In this document: positions 4,749-5,458 of the stretch, piece by piece
Numbering within the stretch: position 1 is the stretch's first letter
Layout of the letters: each line of letters starts with the position of its first letter
Origin: Leptospiraceae bacterium
GTDB lineage: Bacteria > Spirochaetota > Leptospiria > Leptospirales > Leptospiraceae
DNA: 5,458 nt
Assembly (NCBI GenBank): GCA_027485405.1
Contig: JAIXRB010000066.1
Coordinates: forward strand, 1-5,458
Direction: 5' to 3'
Notes under the pieces: model-generated
Databases searched by the model: none
Told to the model about the DNA's origin: nothing
The model's input: only the letters and a program-made list of their open reading frames with translations
Program-made: the position numbers and the translations under genes

Positions 4749-5458
4749 CATCTTTCTTTCATTTCTTTGCTAAAGCAACTATTTCAAGTTACTCGGCAGT
4801 TCTTTTCTCCGGCAATCCATTTGTCGGTCTTTTCCTTTTTCTAGCCACATTGTTCCAACCGATTGCAGGCTTTTCAGGGCTAATCGGTATCTTTTTTGTG
4901 AATGGAATGGCACTCCTTCTGGGAGTGTCGAGAGACCGAATCAAAGAAGGCTTGTATGGCTATAACGGTCTACTCGTCGGACTGTCAATTAGTTTTTATC
5001 ATAGCTGGGATTCTCGTTTGCTTTTTGTTCTATTAGTGGCTTCACTACTTTTGATTTTCTTAATTCTCTTTCTTGAGTCTTTCTTCCATTACAATTTAGG
5101 TTTACCCGTTCTCTCCTTACCTTTTGTGATGGTTAGCACCATCGTTTACATTGCATTTTACGATATGCATGCATTGAACTTAAGGACAACCACTTGGAAA
5201 ATAGCGGAAGAAATTCCTTTCTTTCTTCCCAGCTTTCTCAATTCTTATTTGAGAAGCCTCGCCGGTATTTTCTTTCAAACCAGCCCAGTTTCAGGCTTTC
5301 TCATAGCCCTTGCTCTTTTCTTCTCCAGCCGAATCCTATTTTTTCTATCTTGGGTTGGTTATTTAGGCGGGGTAATGTATAAGTCATTGGTGTCTGATAT
5401 TCCTGAGACTTTTTTTTCCGGCAATTTGGAATTCAATTCGATTCTAAGTGCCATGGCA
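4745..5458 (+). CDS. Urea transporter family (UT) membrane protein, 3' end outside the window
   Basis: The 238 visible residues run in frame to the window end. The gene starts at ATGA, overlapping the decarboxylase stop by 4 bases, with GGAAG four bases upstream. The UT fold is two homologous halves forming a channel for urea or small amides. The first half shows GNPFVGLF (23-30) and GLYGYNGLLVGL (69-80), followed by a strongly hydrophobic stretch (92-111) and GLPVLSLPFVM (119-129). The second half begins near 170-200 with SPVSGFLIALALFFSS (180-195) and reaches EFNSILSAMA (229-238), the counterpart of the YGYNG motif, just at the cut. Membrane segments are many and there is no cleaved signal peptide. 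As I recall, some bacterial UT proteins continue into a C-terminal M23-type peptidase domain; this cannot be tested here. Coupling to the RRE operon suggests it moves a substrate or by-product of that pathway. Confidence 0.87.
   Translation, partial: MTSFFHFFAKATISSYSAVLFSGNPFVGLFLFLATLFQPIAGFSGLIGIFFVNGMALLLGVSRDRIKEGLYGYNGLLVGLSISFYHSWDSRLLFVLLVASLLLIFLILFLESFFHYNLGLPVLSLPFVMVSTIVYIAFYDMHALNLRTTTWKIAEEIPFFLPSFLNSYLRSLAGIFFQTSPVSGFLIALALFFSSRILFFLSWVGYLGGVMYKSLVSDIPETFFSGNLEFNSILSAMA

Overview
The window looks like an AT-rich bacterial chromosome segment. By overall impression (base composition, protein style, gene combination) a spirochaete such as Leptospira is my best guess, but no taxonomic marker is present and this stays an inference. 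There are six protein-coding genes, two of them cut by the window edges. I see no tRNA, rRNA, CRISPR array or insertion sequence.

Left part (1-1939), minus strand. First comes the start of a gene for an iron-sulfur protein joining a divergent 4Fe-4S mono-cluster domain to a CDGSH domain. A 331-base gap follows; it holds a candidate pair of back-to-back promoters over a perfect 17-bp palindrome. Next is a complete standalone P-loop ATPase of the AAA_14/DUF4143 type with a degenerate PD-(D/E)xK-like C-terminus. Its start codon lies in one arm of a perfect 13-bp inverted repeat.

Right part (2127-5458), plus strand. Four genes overlap end to start by 4, 8 and 4 bases: a PqqD-like protein (a RiPP recognition element, RRE), an ATP-grasp ligase with a TTG start, a fold-type III PLP-dependent decarboxylase related to LysA, and a urea-transporter-family membrane protein cut by the window end. 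The overlaps argue for one mRNA and translational coupling.

This four-gene set is the candidate new system. An RRE normally holds a leader peptide for a modifying enzyme, yet no small precursor gene is visible. Instead the decarboxylase starts with about 30 extra residues carrying Y-x-x-P-x-I and then NKFGG, which resembles the RRE-binding part of lasso-peptide leaders. A workable model is that the RRE protein docks on the decarboxylase N-terminus, or on a similar tag elsewhere, and brings in the ATP-grasp enzyme. The ligase would join an amino acid to a peptide or carrier and the decarboxylase would act on it. The butirosin enzymes BtrJ (ATP-grasp) and BtrK (LysA-like) are a precedent for that pairing. 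The link to a urea-type channel, for substrate uptake or product release, is unexplained.
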